Assembly (NCBI GenBank): GCA_006739055.1
Contig: AP019702.1
Span: 1,674,501-1,738,500, forward strand
Reading direction: 5' to 3'
Origin: Allostella vacuolata
GTDB taxonomy: Bacteria > Pseudomonadota > Alphaproteobacteria > ATCC43930 > Allostellaceae
DNA length: 64,000 nucleotides
A model generated the notes under the pieces. It was not told the origin of the DNA. It was given only the letters and a program-made list of their open reading frames with translations, and made no database searches. Each line of letters starts with the position of its first letter. Positions within the stretch are counted from its first letter, which is position 1. Shown one piece after another: positions 26,403 to 35,668 of the stretch. The position numbers were made by a program, and so were the translations under genes.

Positions 26403-27302
26403 ATGAGCTTCGGGGTCTTCATTCACCGGTCGGACTCGATCTACGACGACAGTCCGGCGGAGCGGTACCAGTTTCCCCGCCAGTATCTCGGCCGCGTCGA
26501 AGCCTGCGTCGGCGACTGGATCGTCTACTACGAGCCGCGAAAAGTCGCGGAGACGCGCGGCTACTTCGCCCTGGCCAAGGTCGAGCGCGTCGTTCCGGAC
26601 CCGAGCGCGCCCGGCATGTACGTCGCGCTGATCGAGCCCGGCAGCTATCTGGACTTCGCGGCCCCGGTTCCCTTCAGCGACGCCGCCGGCCTGATCGAGC
26701 GCGGCCTGCTGAACGACAGCGGCCGGGTTTCGGGACGCGCGCAGGCCGCCGTGCGCCCGCTCGCGGCGAGCGACTTCAGCCGCATCGTCGCGCTAGGGCT
26801 GAACGGCGACGATCTCCCTATGCCCCGCATCGGCGAATTCGCACCGCCTGCCGGACTGCAGGACGTTCGAGCCCCGTTCGCATTCGAGCAGGCCCGGGAG
26901 CGTGTCCAGTACCTGTCGTCGCGCATCGTCCGGGACCGCATCTTCCGGCGCGTCGTGCTGCGGGCCTATGACGAGCGCTGTGCCATCAGCGGGTTGAAGC
27001 TGATCAATGGGGGAGGGCGGGCGGAGGTCGCCGCCGCCCACATCCGCCCCGTCGAGGCCAGCGGCCCCGACATCGTGAGCAACGGGATTGCGCTGTCGGG
27101 CACGGCGCACTGGATGTTCGATCGCGGCCTGATCAGCCTGTCCGACAATCTGGAGATCCTCATCTCGCGCCGCGTCAACGACCCCGAGGGCGTGCGGGCG
27201 TTCATCAACAAGGATGGCCGGGCCATCCCGCCGAGAAGGGGGAGCGATCGGCCGCACCCCCACTTCCTCGGATGGCATCGAGAACACTGCCTCAAGGATT
27301 GA
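26403..27302 (+). CDS. HNH endonuclease, putative restriction type (COG3440-like)
   Basis: This 299-residue protein has a C-terminal HNH_2 domain: AYDERCAISGLKL, AAAHIRPV (first His), DIVSNGIALSGTAHWMFDRG (Asn and second His), and a last strand near LEILISR. The first 90 residues (SFGVFIHRSDSIYDDSPAER onward) form a separate beta-rich domain with a VGDWIVYYEP motif, reminiscent of PUA/SRA-like base-reading domains. That is a resemblance, not an identification. It sits divergent from HIT and 65 bases before the exonuclease gene. Modified-DNA cleavage or a repair role are both possible. Confidence 0.75.
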   Translation: MSFGVFIHRSDSIYDDSPAERYQFPRQYLGRVEACVGDWIVYYEPRKVAETRGYFALAKVERVVPDPSAPGMYVALIEPGSYLDFAAPVPFSDAAGLIERGLLNDSGRVSGRAQAAVRPLAASDFSRIVALGLNGDDLPMPRIGEFAPPAGLQDVRAPFAFEQARERVQYLSSRIVRDRIFRRVVLRAYDERCAISGLKLINGGGRAEVAAAHIRPVEASGPDIVSNGIALSGTAHWMFDRGLISLSDNLEILISRRVNDPEGVRAFINKDGRAIPPRRGSDRPHPHFLGWHREHCLKD

Positions 27303-27367
27303 AGCATCGCCTGCCGAGCGCGGCAGGCTTCCTTTCGCGGCCGCCAGTCGCGCCCCATATTTGCCCC

Positions 27368-28387
27368 ATGCACATCGCATCCCCCCGGCCGGAGGACTGG
27401 CTGGTCGTCCGGCCCGAGGGCCTCCATTGCGTGCCGGGCGACTTCTTCGTCGACCCGACGCGCCCGGTCGAGCGGGCGCTGGTCACCCATGGCCATGCCG
27501 ACCATGCGCGGGCCGGGCACGGCCGGGTGCTGGCGACGGCGGAGACGCTGGCGATCATGGCGAGCCGCTACGGCCCAGCCTTCGCCGGCGCGACGCAGGC
27601 GCTGGCCTATGGCGAGGTGCTGACGATCGGCGGGGCGCGGGTCCACCTGGCGCCGGCCGGGCACATCCTGGGGTCGGCCCAGGCGGCGATCGAGCATGCG
27701 GGCACCCGCGTCGTCGTCTCCGGCGACTACAAGCGCCGGCGCGACCCGACCTGCGCCGCCTTCGAGCCGGTGCCGTGCGACGTCTTCGTGACCGAGGCGA
27801 CCTTCGGCCTGCCGGTCTTCCGCCATCCCGACGACCGCCACGAGGTGGCGCGCCTGCTGGATGCGCACCGGCGCAACCCGGACCGGACGCTGGTGGTCGG
27901 CGTTTATGCGCTCGGCAAATGCCAGCGGCTGCTGTGCCTGCTGCGCGAGGCCGGCTACGACCGGCCGGTGCATATCCATGGCGCGCTGGAAGGCCTGTGC
28001 GGCCTCTATCGCGACCATGGCATCGACCTCGGGCCGCTGCTGCCGGCGACGGTCGCCGAGCGCGCGGCGCTGGCGGGCTCGATCGTGCTGGCCCCGCCCG
28101 GCGCCATCGCCGACCGCTGGGCCCGGCGCCTGGCCGACCCGATCGTCGCCATGGCGTCCGGCTGGATGGGGGTGCGGCAGCGGGCGCGCCAGCGCGGGGT
28201 GGAGCTGCCGCTCGTCATTTCCGACCATGCCGACTGGGACGAGCTGCTGGCGACGCTGGGCGATGTCGGCGCGCCGCGGGTGTGGGTGACGCACGGGCGG
28301 GAGGAGGCGCTGGTCCACGCCGCGCGCGCCATGGGCATCGATGCCCGCGCCCTGGCGCTGGTCGGCTTCGAGGACGAGGATTCGTGA
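27368..28387 (+). CDS. Ligase-associated DNA exonuclease (metallo-beta-lactamase fold)
   Basis: This 339-residue protein of the beta-CASP/metallo-beta-lactamase class has the metal motif VTHGHADHARAGHG (HxHxDH), GHILGSAQ, VVSGDYKRRRDPT and the C-terminal SDHADWDELL and VWVTHGREEA motifs. It is the exonuclease partner of the ATP-dependent ligase in bacterial DNA damage response. The ATG at 27368 was chosen because MHIASPRPEDWLVVRPEGL matches the family start. Its TGA overlaps the ligase GTG (GTGA). Confidence 0.92.
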   Translation: MHIASPRPEDWLVVRPEGLHCVPGDFFVDPTRPVERALVTHGHADHARAGHGRVLATAETLAIMASRYGPAFAGATQALAYGEVLTIGGARVHLAPAGHILGSAQAAIEHAGTRVVVSGDYKRRRDPTCAAFEPVPCDVFVTEATFGLPVFRHPDDRHEVARLLDAHRRNPDRTLVVGVYALGKCQRLLCLLREAGYDRPVHIHGALEGLCGLYRDHGIDLGPLLPATVAERAALAGSIVLAPPGAIADRWARRLADPIVAMASGWMGVRQRARQRGVELPLVISDHADWDELLATLGDVGAPRVWVTHGREEALVHAARAMGIDARALALVGFEDEDS

Positions 28388-29985
28388 ACCGCTTCGCAGC
28401 CCTGCTCGACGCCCTGGTCTTCACCCCGCAGCGCAACGGCAAGCTGCGCCTGCTGCGCGACCATTTCGCCGAGACGGCCGACCCCGAGCGCGGCTGGGCG
28501 CTGGCCGCGCTGACCGGCGCGCTCGACCTGCCGACGGCCAAGCCGGCGATGATCCGGGCCCTGGTCGCCGACCGGGTCGACCCGGTGCTGTTCGCCTGGT
28601 CCTACGACTTCGTGGGCGATCTGGCGGAGACGACGGCCTTGATCTGGCCGGGGCCGCGCGACGGCGCCCGGCTGCGCAACGCGCCACCGCCGACCTTGTC
28701 CGAAGTGGTCGAGGAGCTGCGGGCGGCCACGCGTGCCGAGGTGCCGGCGCTGGTCGCGGGCTGGCTCGACATGCTGGACGCGACCGGCCGCTGGGCGCTC
28801 CTGAAGCTGGTGACCGGCGGGATGCGGGTCGGCGTCTCCGAGCGGCTGGCCAAGACCGCGGTCGCCGGCATCGGCGCGGTGGCGCTGGAGGCGGTGGAGG
28901 AGGCGTGGCACGCCCTGCGGCCCCCCTACGAGGCGCTCTTCGCCTGGGTCGAGGGGCGGGAAGGCCGGCCGGACATCGAGGCCGCAGCCCGCTTCCGGCC
29001 GATGATGCTGTCGCACCCGCTGGAGGATGCCGACCTGGCCGCCATGCTGCCGCCGGACTTCGCGGCGGAATGGAAATGGGACGGCATCCGGGTCCAGATC
29101 GCCGCCACCGCGGGCGAGCGCCGGCTCTTCTCGCGCACCGGGGAGGATATCGGCGACGCCTTCCCGGACGTCATGGCGGCGGTCGATTTCACGGGCGTGC
29201 TGGACGGCGAGCTGCTGGTGGTGCGCGACGGCGCCGTCGCCCCCTTCGCCGATCTGCAGCAGCGCCTCAACCGCAAGACGGTCGGACCGAAGCTGCTGGC
29301 GAGCCACCCGGCCTGGGTCCGCCTCTACGACATCCTGCTCGACGGCGAGGAGGATGTGCGCGAACTGCCGTTCGATGCCCGCCGGGCGCGGCTGGAGGCA
29401 TGGCACGCCGCCCACCGCCCGGCCCGCATGGACCTGTCACCGCTGATCGGGTTTGCCGAATGGCCGGAGCTGGTGGAGATCCGCACCGGCGCGCGGGCGG
29501 CCGCCATCGAGGGGCTGATGCTGAAGCGCCGCGCCAGCCCCTACCTCGCCGGCCGGCCGAAGGGCCACTGGTACAAGTGGAAGCGCGAGCCGCTGGCGGC
29601 CGACTGCGTGCTGATGTACGCCCAGCGCGGCCACGGCAAGCGCTCGTCCTTCTATTCGGATTATACCTTCGGCCTGTGGAGCGACGGCGCGCTGGTGCCC
29701 GTCGGCAAGGCCTATTTCGGCTTCACCGACGAGGAGCTGCAGCAGCTCGACCGCTGGATCCGCAACCACACCATCCAGCGCTTCGGCCCGGTCCGCGAGG
29801 TCGAGCCGGGGCTGGTCCTGGAGATCGTCTTCGACGGCGTCCAGCGCTCCACCCGGCACAAGTCGGGCCTCGCCATGCGCTTCCCCCGCGTCTCCCGCAT
29901 CCGTTGGGACAAGCCGGCGGCCGAAGCCGACCGGCTGGAGACGCTGGCGGCGATGCTGGCAGATACGGCGACGCCGGCCGGCTAG
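28384..29985 (+). CDS. ATP-dependent DNA ligase, cisplatin-damage-response type
   Basis: This 533-residue ligase has an N-terminal DNA-binding domain (residues 1-190) and a nucleotidyltransferase core with the adenylated lysine in AEWKWDGIRVQI (KxDG variant K-W-D-G). Motif III is LFSRTGEDIGDAFPD, motif IV GVLDGELLV, motif V IEGLMLKRRASPYLAGRPKG and WYKWKRE. A C-terminal OB fold follows. It seals nicks during repair of crosslink and alkylation damage. The GTG start overlaps the exonuclease stop. Its TAG stop shares CTAG (29982-29985) with the convergent gene. Confidence 0.94.
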   Translation: MNRFAALLDALVFTPQRNGKLRLLRDHFAETADPERGWALAALTGALDLPTAKPAMIRALVADRVDPVLFAWSYDFVGDLAETTALIWPGPRDGARLRNAPPPTLSEVVEELRAATRAEVPALVAGWLDMLDATGRWALLKLVTGGMRVGVSERLAKTAVAGIGAVALEAVEEAWHALRPPYEALFAWVEGREGRPDIEAAARFRPMMLSHPLEDADLAAMLPPDFAAEWKWDGIRVQIAATAGERRLFSRTGEDIGDAFPDVMAAVDFTGVLDGELLVVRDGAVAPFADLQQRLNRKTVGPKLLASHPAWVRLYDILLDGEEDVRELPFDARRARLEAWHAAHRPARMDLSPLIGFAEWPELVEIRTGARAAAIEGLMLKRRASPYLAGRPKGHWYKWKREPLAADCVLMYAQRGHGKRSSFYSDYTFGLWSDGALVPVGKAYFGFTDEELQQLDRWIRNHTIQRFGPVREVEPGLVLEIVFDGVQRSTRHKSGLAMRFPRVSRIRWDKPAAEADRLETLAAMLADTATPAG

Positions 29986-30401
29986 TCGCGAGGCGCGAGG
30001 AGAATCATCACCTTGCACTGTCGGGTGCCGAGGCCCGACAGCGCCACCGTGCAGGTGGCCGGGACGTCGTGCCCGCCCGGCGCCTCGATCCAGGTGCAGG
30101 ACGATCCCCCGCCGGGCAGCGCGGCATAGACCGCGGAGCCCTTGCAGATCTCGTACTGGCCACTCTGGATCGCCTCGATGCCGCTGACGCTGACCTCGAC
30201 CACGCGCGTGTCCGTGAAGGGCCCGGCGCTGTACGCGCCGCCGGGCGTGACGTGATAAGTGAAGCCGGTCCCGGAGATCGCCATCCCGATCTGCACCCGC
30301 GACTGGTTGTTGACCTCGATCAGCATGTCGGCCGATGCCGGACCGCCGGTCAGGGCCAGGGCGATCGCGGCCAGGGGCAGGAACAGGGCGCAGCGGTGCA
30401 T
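29982..30401 (-). CDS. Small secreted protein, function unknown
   Basis: This 139-residue protein has a Sec signal (MHRCALFLPLAAIALALTGG, cleavage near ASAD). The mature domain is beta-rich, beginning MLIEVNNQSRVQIGMAISGTG, with three cysteines (CKG, CTW, CTV) and a final CKVMILL. The pattern suggests a disulfide-stabilised beta-sandwich. I recognise no family. The ATG at 30401 follows CGGAGAAG. It converges on the ligase gene with the two TAG stops sharing one CTAG. Confidence 0.65.
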   Translation of the reverse strand: MHRCALFLPLAAIALALTGGPASADMLIEVNNQSRVQIGMAISGTGFTYHVTPGGAYSAGPFTDTRVVEVSVSGIEAIQSGQYEICKGSAVYAALPGGGSSCTWIEAPGGHDVPATCTVALSGLGTRQCKVMILLAPRD

Positions 30402-30495
30402 GGCTTCTCCGACGAAGGGAAGACGACAGGATGCCACCGGACTCGCAGCGGGGCCATGAGTGTATCGTCCGGCCGCTGCCCCCGGGCGGGCGGGC

Positions 30496-31914
30496 TCACG
30501 CGCCGGGCCAGCGCTCCGCCCATGGGTGGAGCCGCTCGAAGGCCGCGGCCAGGTCGATCAACGCCTGCTCGCCGAACCAGGGTGCCACGGCATGGAAGCC
30601 GGCCGGCAGCCCGTCCGGGGAGAAGCCCATCGGGATGCTGATCGCCGGATGGCCGGTGACGTTGTGCGGGCTGGTGTAGCAGTACCAGTTGCCGCGCAGC
30701 GTGCCCTGCTTGCCGTTGACGAAGAAGGGGTCGTCGATACCCTGGTCGAAGCTGGGCGGCGGGGCGGCGACGGTCGGCGTCACCACCAGGTCGGCCCGCT
30801 CGAAGAGGGCCTGGACCCGGTGGAAGACCTCGCTGCGCAGCATCGGTGCGGACTGCACTTCGGCCAGGTCCATCTGCCGGCTCTCCTCGAGCGCGGAGAC
30901 CATGGACGGGTCCATGCGCTCGCGGTCGGTGTCGAGCAGGTGGGCGAGGCGGGCTCGCTGGTAGGCACGCATCATCACGTAGGCGGTGCGCTTCGACCAG
31001 TCGAACGGCTCGTCGAACACCGTCACCACCGCGCCCGCGTCGCGCATCCGGGCCAGCTGGTCGTCCATCAGCCGGGCGACGTCGTCGTCGACCTCCGGGT
31101 TGCCCATGGTCGGGATGTGCAGCACCCGCAGGCCGGAGAGGCCGGCGACCGGGTCGGCGGCAACGGTGTAGCGGCGTTTCGGCTGCCCGATCGACCACGG
31201 GTCCTTGGCGCTTTCGCCGTTCATCACCGACAGCATCAGGGCGACGTCCCCGGCCGTGCGCGCGGCGATGCCGAGATAGATGAAGTTGGAGAAGAGCTCG
31301 GTCGCCTGGTCGTAGGGGATGAGCCCCAGCGTCGGCTTCAGGCCGACGATGCCGCAGGCCGATGCCGGGATGCGGGCGGAGCCGGCGCCGTCGGTGCTGA
31401 CGGCGACCGGACCCATGCCGGTCGCCACCGCCACCGCCGCGCCGCCGCTGGATCCGCCGGGCGAGCGCGTCCGGTCCCAGGGGTTGCGGGTCCAGCCGTG
31501 GCGCGGGCTGTTGGTCAGTGCCTTGTGTCCGAACTCGGGCGTCGTCGTCTTGCCGATCAGGATGGCATCCGCATCCTTCAGCCGGGCGATGGCGGCATTG
31601 TCCCAGTCGGGGATGTTGCCGGCCATGGTGTGGGACCCGAAGGCGGTCTCCATCCCCTTGGTGATGACCAGGTCCTTGGCCGAGAACGGCACGCCGTGCA
31701 GCGGGCCTGGCGTCCGGCCGGCCTGCCGCTCCCGGTCGAGCTCGGCTGCCCGGGCGAGCGCACCCGCCCCGTCCACCAGGGCGAAGGCCCGCAGGTCGTC
31801 GTCGAGCGCCGCGATGCGCGCCAGCGCCGCCTCGACGGCCTGGGTCGCGGTGATCCGGCCGTCGGCGATGGCGCGCGCCAGCGCGCCGGCGGATAGGCGA
31901 TGGATGTCCTGCAA
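30496..31914 (-). CDS. Amidase-signature-family hydrolase
   Basis: This 472-residue amidase has the catalytic triad in GVPFSAKDL (Lys), SPGGSSGGAAVAVATGM (cis-Ser) and VSTDGAGSARIPASACG (nucleophilic Ser). It hydrolyses carboxamides; the substrate could be an aryl or short-chain amide. GatA is unlikely because gatB and gatC are not nearby. It is divergent from a LysR-type gene, which probably regulates it through the dyad at 32013-32027. The start MQDIHRLSAG is the family-like N-terminus. Confidence 0.9.
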   Translation of the reverse strand: MQDIHRLSAGALARAIADGRITATQAVEAALARIAALDDDLRAFALVDGAGALARAAELDRERQAGRTPGPLHGVPFSAKDLVITKGMETAFGSHTMAGNIPDWDNAAIARLKDADAILIGKTTTPEFGHKALTNSPRHGWTRNPWDRTRSPGGSSGGAAVAVATGMGPVAVSTDGAGSARIPASACGIVGLKPTLGLIPYDQATELFSNFIYLGIAARTAGDVALMLSVMNGESAKDPWSIGQPKRRYTVAADPVAGLSGLRVLHIPTMGNPEVDDDVARLMDDQLARMRDAGAVVTVFDEPFDWSKRTAYVMMRAYQRARLAHLLDTDRERMDPSMVSALEESRQMDLAEVQSAPMLRSEVFHRVQALFERADLVVTPTVAAPPPSFDQGIDDPFFVNGKQGTLRGNWYCYTSPHNVTGHPAISIPMGFSPDGLPAGFHAVAPWFGEQALIDLAAAFERLHPWAERWPGA

Positions 31915-32012
31915 GCTTTCCCCCGGGGCTGCGCTGTTCGTCCGCCGCGGTCCCTGCGAGGACCGCTTTGCGGCAGCAGAGCACCCGGCGGACTTCCATT
32001 CAAAGACGAAAT

Positions 32013-32027
32013 AATGCGGATATCATT
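32013..32027. promoter_or_regulatory. LysR-type operator between amidase and its regulator
   Basis: AATGCGGATATCATT is an inverted repeat (AATG/CATT arms, GATATC inside) in the 154-base divergent spacer. It has the 15-bp interrupted-dyad form of LysR-family boxes. It lies 41 bases upstream of the regulator ATG and is AT-rich compared with the surroundings. Confidence 0.45.
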
Positions 32028-32068
32028 CCGTTCTTGCATGACGCCCGCACCGGGCCGCGAGGGGATCC

Positions 32069-33049
32069 ATGGTCAGCATGCGCCAGCTCGAAGCGTTCTG
32101 CGCCGTCATCGACCACCAGACGGTGACCGGTGCGGCGCGCTTCATGCGCCTGTCACAACCGGCCGTCAGCAAGCTGGTCGCGGGCCTGGAGGTGGAAACC
32201 AAGCTCAACCTGTTCCGGCGCGAGCGGCGCCGGCTGGTGCCGACGGAGGAGGGGCTGATCCTGCACCAGCAGGCCCAGGCGATCTTCGCCCGGCTGCGCG
32301 ACATCGGCCGGCTTTCGGAAGAGCTGCGGAACCTGGAATGCGGGCGGCTCAACGTCGTGACCATGACCGCGCTGGGCCGCACCTTCCTGCCGGATGCCAT
32401 GTCGTCCTTCCTGCGCGACCGGCCGGGGGCCGCCGCCAGCCTGCAGGTGCGCAGCTCGCGCACGGTCGTCGACCAGATCGTCGACCAGCAGGCCGACCTC
32501 GGCTTCACCATGCTGCCGGCCGACCATCCGGCGGTGAGCCATCGCACGATCTGCCGCCTCAAGGCGGTCTGCGCCCTGCCGCCCGGCCACCGGCTCGCCC
32601 GGTTGGCCGAGATCCACGCCCGGGACCTGGAGGGGGAGCGCTTCATCTCTTTCTGCATGGACAGCGTCATCCGCCGGCAGGTCGACGCCGTCTTCGAGGC
32701 GCACGGCGTCCGGCGGCAGATGAAGGTCGATGCCTATGTCTCGGCCGCGGCCTGCAGCTTCGTCGCGAGCGGGCTCGGCGTGGCGGTGGTGGAGCCCTTC
32801 ACCGCCTGGGACTTCGCCCGCCAGGGGCTGATCGTGGCCCGGCCGTTCCGTCCCGAAGTGGTGTTCGAGTTCCGCATGCTGCGCCCGGCCAACCGCCCGC
32901 CCTCGCTGCTGGTCGATGCCTTCGCGGGCCATGTGGAGCGGGCGCTGGCCGAGCATATCCGCCAGACCGGGGCCGAGACGGCCGGCGATCCGGCCCATGC
33001 CGACAGCCGGCCGGCCGGTCGCGGATTGGCGCGGACCGGCGCCGGATAG
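32069..33049 (+). CDS. LysR-family transcriptional regulator
   Basis: This 326-residue protein has an N-terminal helix-turn-helix (RQLEAFCAVIDHQTVTGAAR, then LSQPAVSKLVAGLE) and the type 2 periplasmic-binding-fold effector domain from about residue 90. Motifs include LNVVTMTALGRTFLPDAM and YVSAAACSFVASGLGVAVV. It is divergent from the amidase, the usual arrangement for a LysR activator of a catabolic gene. The last 30 residues are polar and likely disordered. ATGs at codons 1 and 4 are both possible. Confidence 0.92.
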   Translation: MVSMRQLEAFCAVIDHQTVTGAARFMRLSQPAVSKLVAGLEVETKLNLFRRERRRLVPTEEGLILHQQAQAIFARLRDIGRLSEELRNLECGRLNVVTMTALGRTFLPDAMSSFLRDRPGAAASLQVRSSRTVVDQIVDQQADLGFTMLPADHPAVSHRTICRLKAVCALPPGHRLARLAEIHARDLEGERFISFCMDSVIRRQVDAVFEAHGVRRQMKVDAYVSAAACSFVASGLGVAVVEPFTAWDFARQGLIVARPFRPEVVFEFRMLRPANRPPSLLVDAFAGHVERALAEHIRQTGAETAGDPAHADSRPAGRGLARTGAG

Positions 33050-33070
33050 CGCCGGAACGGCGCGGTATTC

Positions 33071-33100
33071 TTGCCGCCTTTCGCAGGTGCGTGCTAATCA
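33071..33100 (+). promoter_or_regulatory. Candidate promoter of the rhamnose operon
   Basis: TTGCCG (33071-33076) and TAATCA (33095-33100) are separated by 18 bases in the 66-base gap before rfbC. A start near 33107 would leave a leader of about nine bases. No clear ribosome site precedes the rfbC ATG, consistent with a very short leader. Confidence 0.4.
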
Positions 33101-33115
33101 CCCGGGCAGATATTC

Positions 33116-33688
33116 ATGAAGATCGTCGAAACCGAAATCCCCGAAGTGAAGCTGGTTCTCCCCGACCGCCGGGGTGACGACCGCGGCTTCTTCTCGGAGG
33201 TGTTCCGCAAGGATGCGCTGGCGGCTGCCGGCATCGACGCGGACTTCGTCCAGGACAATCATTCCTTCTCGGCGACCATGGGCACGGTCCGCGGGCTGCA
33301 CTTCCAGACCGACCCGCATGCCCAGGGCAAGCTCCTGCGGGTCACCCGCGGCGCGATCCTCGACGTCGCGGTCGACATCCGCCGCGGCTCGCCGACCTAT
33401 GGCCGCCACGTCGCGGTGCGCCTCAGCGCGCGGGAGTGGAACCAGCTGTGGATCCCGCCCGGCTTCGCGCACGGCTTCTGCACGGTCGAGCCGGACACCG
33501 AGGTGCTCTACAAGGTCACCGCCTACTACGCGCCGGCGCATGATTTCGGGCTGCGCTGGGACGATCCGGCGATCGGCATCGACTGGCCGGTGGATGCGGA
33601 CAGCGCCATGCTGTCGGAAAAGGACCGGCGCCACCCGACGCTGGCCGACCTGCCTGCCCATTTCACCTATCCGGCGAAGGCTGCCTGA
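33116..33688 (+). CDS. rfbC: dTDP-4-dehydrorhamnose 3,5-epimerase
   Basis: This 190-residue cupin-fold enzyme epimerises C3 and C5 of dTDP-4-keto-6-deoxyglucose, the third step of dTDP-L-rhamnose synthesis. Visible motifs are [29 protein letters not shown] with its catalytic His, and [10 protein letters not shown] and YKVTAYYAP with the catalytic Tyr region. It is the first gene of rfbC-B-D-A. The order is compact: rfbB follows after 4 bases. Confidence 0.95.
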   Translation: MKIVETEIPEVKLVLPDRRGDDRGFFSEVFRKDALAAAGIDADFVQDNHSFSATMGTVRGLHFQTDPHAQGKLLRVTRGAILDVAVDIRRGSPTYGRHVAVRLSAREWNQLWIPPGFAHGFCTVEPDTEVLYKVTAYYAPAHDFGLRWDDPAIGIDWPVDADSAMLSEKDRRHPTLADLPAHFTYPAKAA

Positions 33689-33692
33689 CCCC

Positions 33693-34760
33693 ATGCGGAT
33701 CATCGTCACCGGCGGCGCCGGCTTCATCGGCTCGGCGGTCATCCGCCATCTCGTGGGCGAGGCGGGGTGGGAGGTGGTCAACGTCGACAAGCTGACCTAC
33801 GCCGCCAACCTGGCATCGCTCGGCGATGCCGCGCGGAGCCCGCTCTACCGCTTCGAGAAGGCGGACATCGGCGACCGCGCGGCGATGGCCCGGATCTTCG
33901 CCGCCCACCGGCCGGACGGGGTGATGCACCTGGCGGCCGAAACCCATGTCGACCGCTCGATCGACGGGCCGGCGGCCTTCATCGAGACCAACATCGTCGG
34001 CACCTTCGCGCTCCTGCAGGAGGCGCTGGTCTACTGGCGCCAGCTGGACGCGGACGGCCAGGCCCGATTCCGCTTCCATCACGTCTCGACCGACGAGGTC
34101 TTCGGCGCGCTGGGCGCCACCGGGGTCTTCACCGAGGAGACGCCCTACGCGCCGAACTCCCCCTACTCGGCCAGCAAGGCGGCGTCGGACCATCTCGCGC
34201 GCGCGTGGCTGCACACCTACAAGCTGCCGGTCGTCCTCAGCAACTGCTCGAACAACTACGGGCCCTACCAGTTTCCCGAGAAGCTGATCCCGCTGATGAT
34301 CATCAAGGCGCTCGCGGGCGAGCGGCTGCCGGTCTACGGCAAGGGCGAGAATGTCCGCGACTGGCTGCATGTCGAGGACCATGCCCGGGCGCTGCACCGG
34401 GTGTTCGAGGCGGGCCGCATCGGCGAGAGCTACAATATCGGCGGCAACTGCGAGCGCACCAACATCGCCGTCGTGCGCACCATCTGCCGCCTGCTCGACG
34501 AGCTCGTGCCCGACTCGCCCCATCGCCCGCACGAGAACCTGATCGGCTTCGTCTCCGACCGGCCGGGCCACGACCTGCGTTATGCGATCGATGCCACCAA
34601 GATGGAGCGCGAGCTCGGCTGGATCCCGGCCGAGACCTTCGAGAGCGGCCTCCGCGGCACCGTCGAATGGTACCTCGCCAACCGCGGCTGGTGGCAGGCG
34701 ATCCAGAGCGGCCAGTACCAGGGCGAACGGCTCGGCCTCGGCGCGGGTGCGGCGGCGTGA
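33693..34760 (+). CDS. rfbB: dTDP-glucose 4,6-dehydratase
   Basis: This 355-residue extended SDR enzyme has the NAD loop [49 protein letters not shown] (YxxxK) and [18 protein letters not shown]. These together identify RfbB. It converts dTDP-glucose to dTDP-4-keto-6-deoxyglucose. Its stop overlaps the GTG start of rfbD (GTGA). Confidence 0.96.
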   Translation: MRIIVTGGAGFIGSAVIRHLVGEAGWEVVNVDKLTYAANLASLGDAARSPLYRFEKADIGDRAAMARIFAAHRPDGVMHLAAETHVDRSIDGPAAFIETNIVGTFALLQEALVYWRQLDADGQARFRFHHVSTDEVFGALGATGVFTEETPYAPNSPYSASKAASDHLARAWLHTYKLPVVLSNCSNNYGPYQFPEKLIPLMIIKALAGERLPVYGKGENVRDWLHVEDHARALHRVFEAGRIGESYNIGGNCERTNIAVVRTICRLLDELVPDSPHRPHENLIGFVSDRPGHDLRYAIDATKMERELGWIPAETFESGLRGTVEWYLANRGWWQAIQSGQYQGERLGLGAGAAA

Positions 34761-35668
34761 AGCTGCTCGTCCTCGGGGCCGGCGGACAGGTCGGCCGCGA
34801 GCTGTTGCGGGCCGCCTGGCCCACGGGCTGGCAGGTCGAGGGCCGGACGCGGGCTGAGGTCGACCTGGCCGACGCCGTGGCTCTGCGCCAGGCGATCATC
34901 GACCTGCGCCCCGACCTGGTGGTCAATGCCGGCGCCTATACCGCGGTCGACCGGGCGGAAGGCGACCGGGACGCGGCCTTCGCCGTCAACGGGGTGGCGC
35001 CCGGCGTGATCGGCCGGGCGGCGGCGGCGGTCGGCGCGGCCGTCATCCACTATTCGACCGACTATGTGTTCGACGGCGCGGGCGGCGGCGGCCGGATCGA
35101 GGACGATCCGGTGGCGCCGCTCGGCGTCTACGGCGCCTCGAAGGAGGCCGGCGAGCGCGCCCTGCGCGAGGCCACGGCGCGCCACGTCATCCTCCGCACG
35201 AGCTGGGTGTTCGCGGCCCACGGCACCAACTTCGTGCGCACCATGTGGCGGCTGGGCAGCGAGCGGCCCGACCTGCGCGTCGTCGCCGACCAGCGGGGGT
35301 GCCCGACCGCGGCGGCGGCGATCGCGGCCGCAACCGTGCGCATCGCCCGCCGCATCGCCCAGGGCGATGCCGCCTGGGGCACGTTCCATTTCGCCGGGGC
35401 GCCGGCCACCAGCTGGGCCGGCCTGGCCGAGGCGGTGTTCGTGGAGATGGAGCGCCGCACCGGCCGGCGGCCCCAGCTGGCCCCGATCACGACGGCCGAA
35501 TATCCCACCCCGGCCCGGCGGCCGGCCAACTCCGTCCTCGATTGCGGGCGGATTTTCCGTACCTACGGCATCGAGGCGCCGGACTGGCGGGCCGACCTGT
35601 CCGTTGTCCTGGACGAAGCAACCGCCGGGGCCGCCACGGCCGCGGCAGGCGGAGAGCGAAGGGCATGA
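34757..35668 (+). CDS. rfbD: dTDP-4-dehydrorhamnose reductase
   Basis: This 303-residue RmlD-family SDR shows [42 protein letters not shown] (YxxxK) and [15 protein letters not shown]. It carries out the final reduction to dTDP-L-rhamnose. It starts with GTG overlapping the rfbB stop and its stop overlaps the rfbA ATG (ATGA). A short Ala-rich extension ends the protein. Confidence 0.95.
   Translation: MKLLVLGAGGQVGRELLRAAWPTGWQVEGRTRAEVDLADAVALRQAIIDLRPDLVVNAGAYTAVDRAEGDRDAAFAVNGVAPGVIGRAAAAVGAAVIHYSTDYVFDGAGGGGRIEDDPVAPLGVYGASKEAGERALREATARHVILRTSWVFAAHGTNFVRTMWRLGSERPDLRVVADQRGCPTAAAAIAAATVRIARRIAQGDAAWGTFHFAGAPATSWAGLAEAVFVEMERRTGRRPQLAPITTAEYPTPARRPANSVLDCGRIFRTYGIEAPDWRADLSVVLDEATAGAATAAAGGERRA

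Noticed and set aside
23325-29985. Calling the lhr-HNH region a phage-defence island
   Set aside because: The helicase, exonuclease, ligase and PdeM belong to the known DNA damage response set; only the HNH gene could be defensive and there is no methylase or other defence gene.
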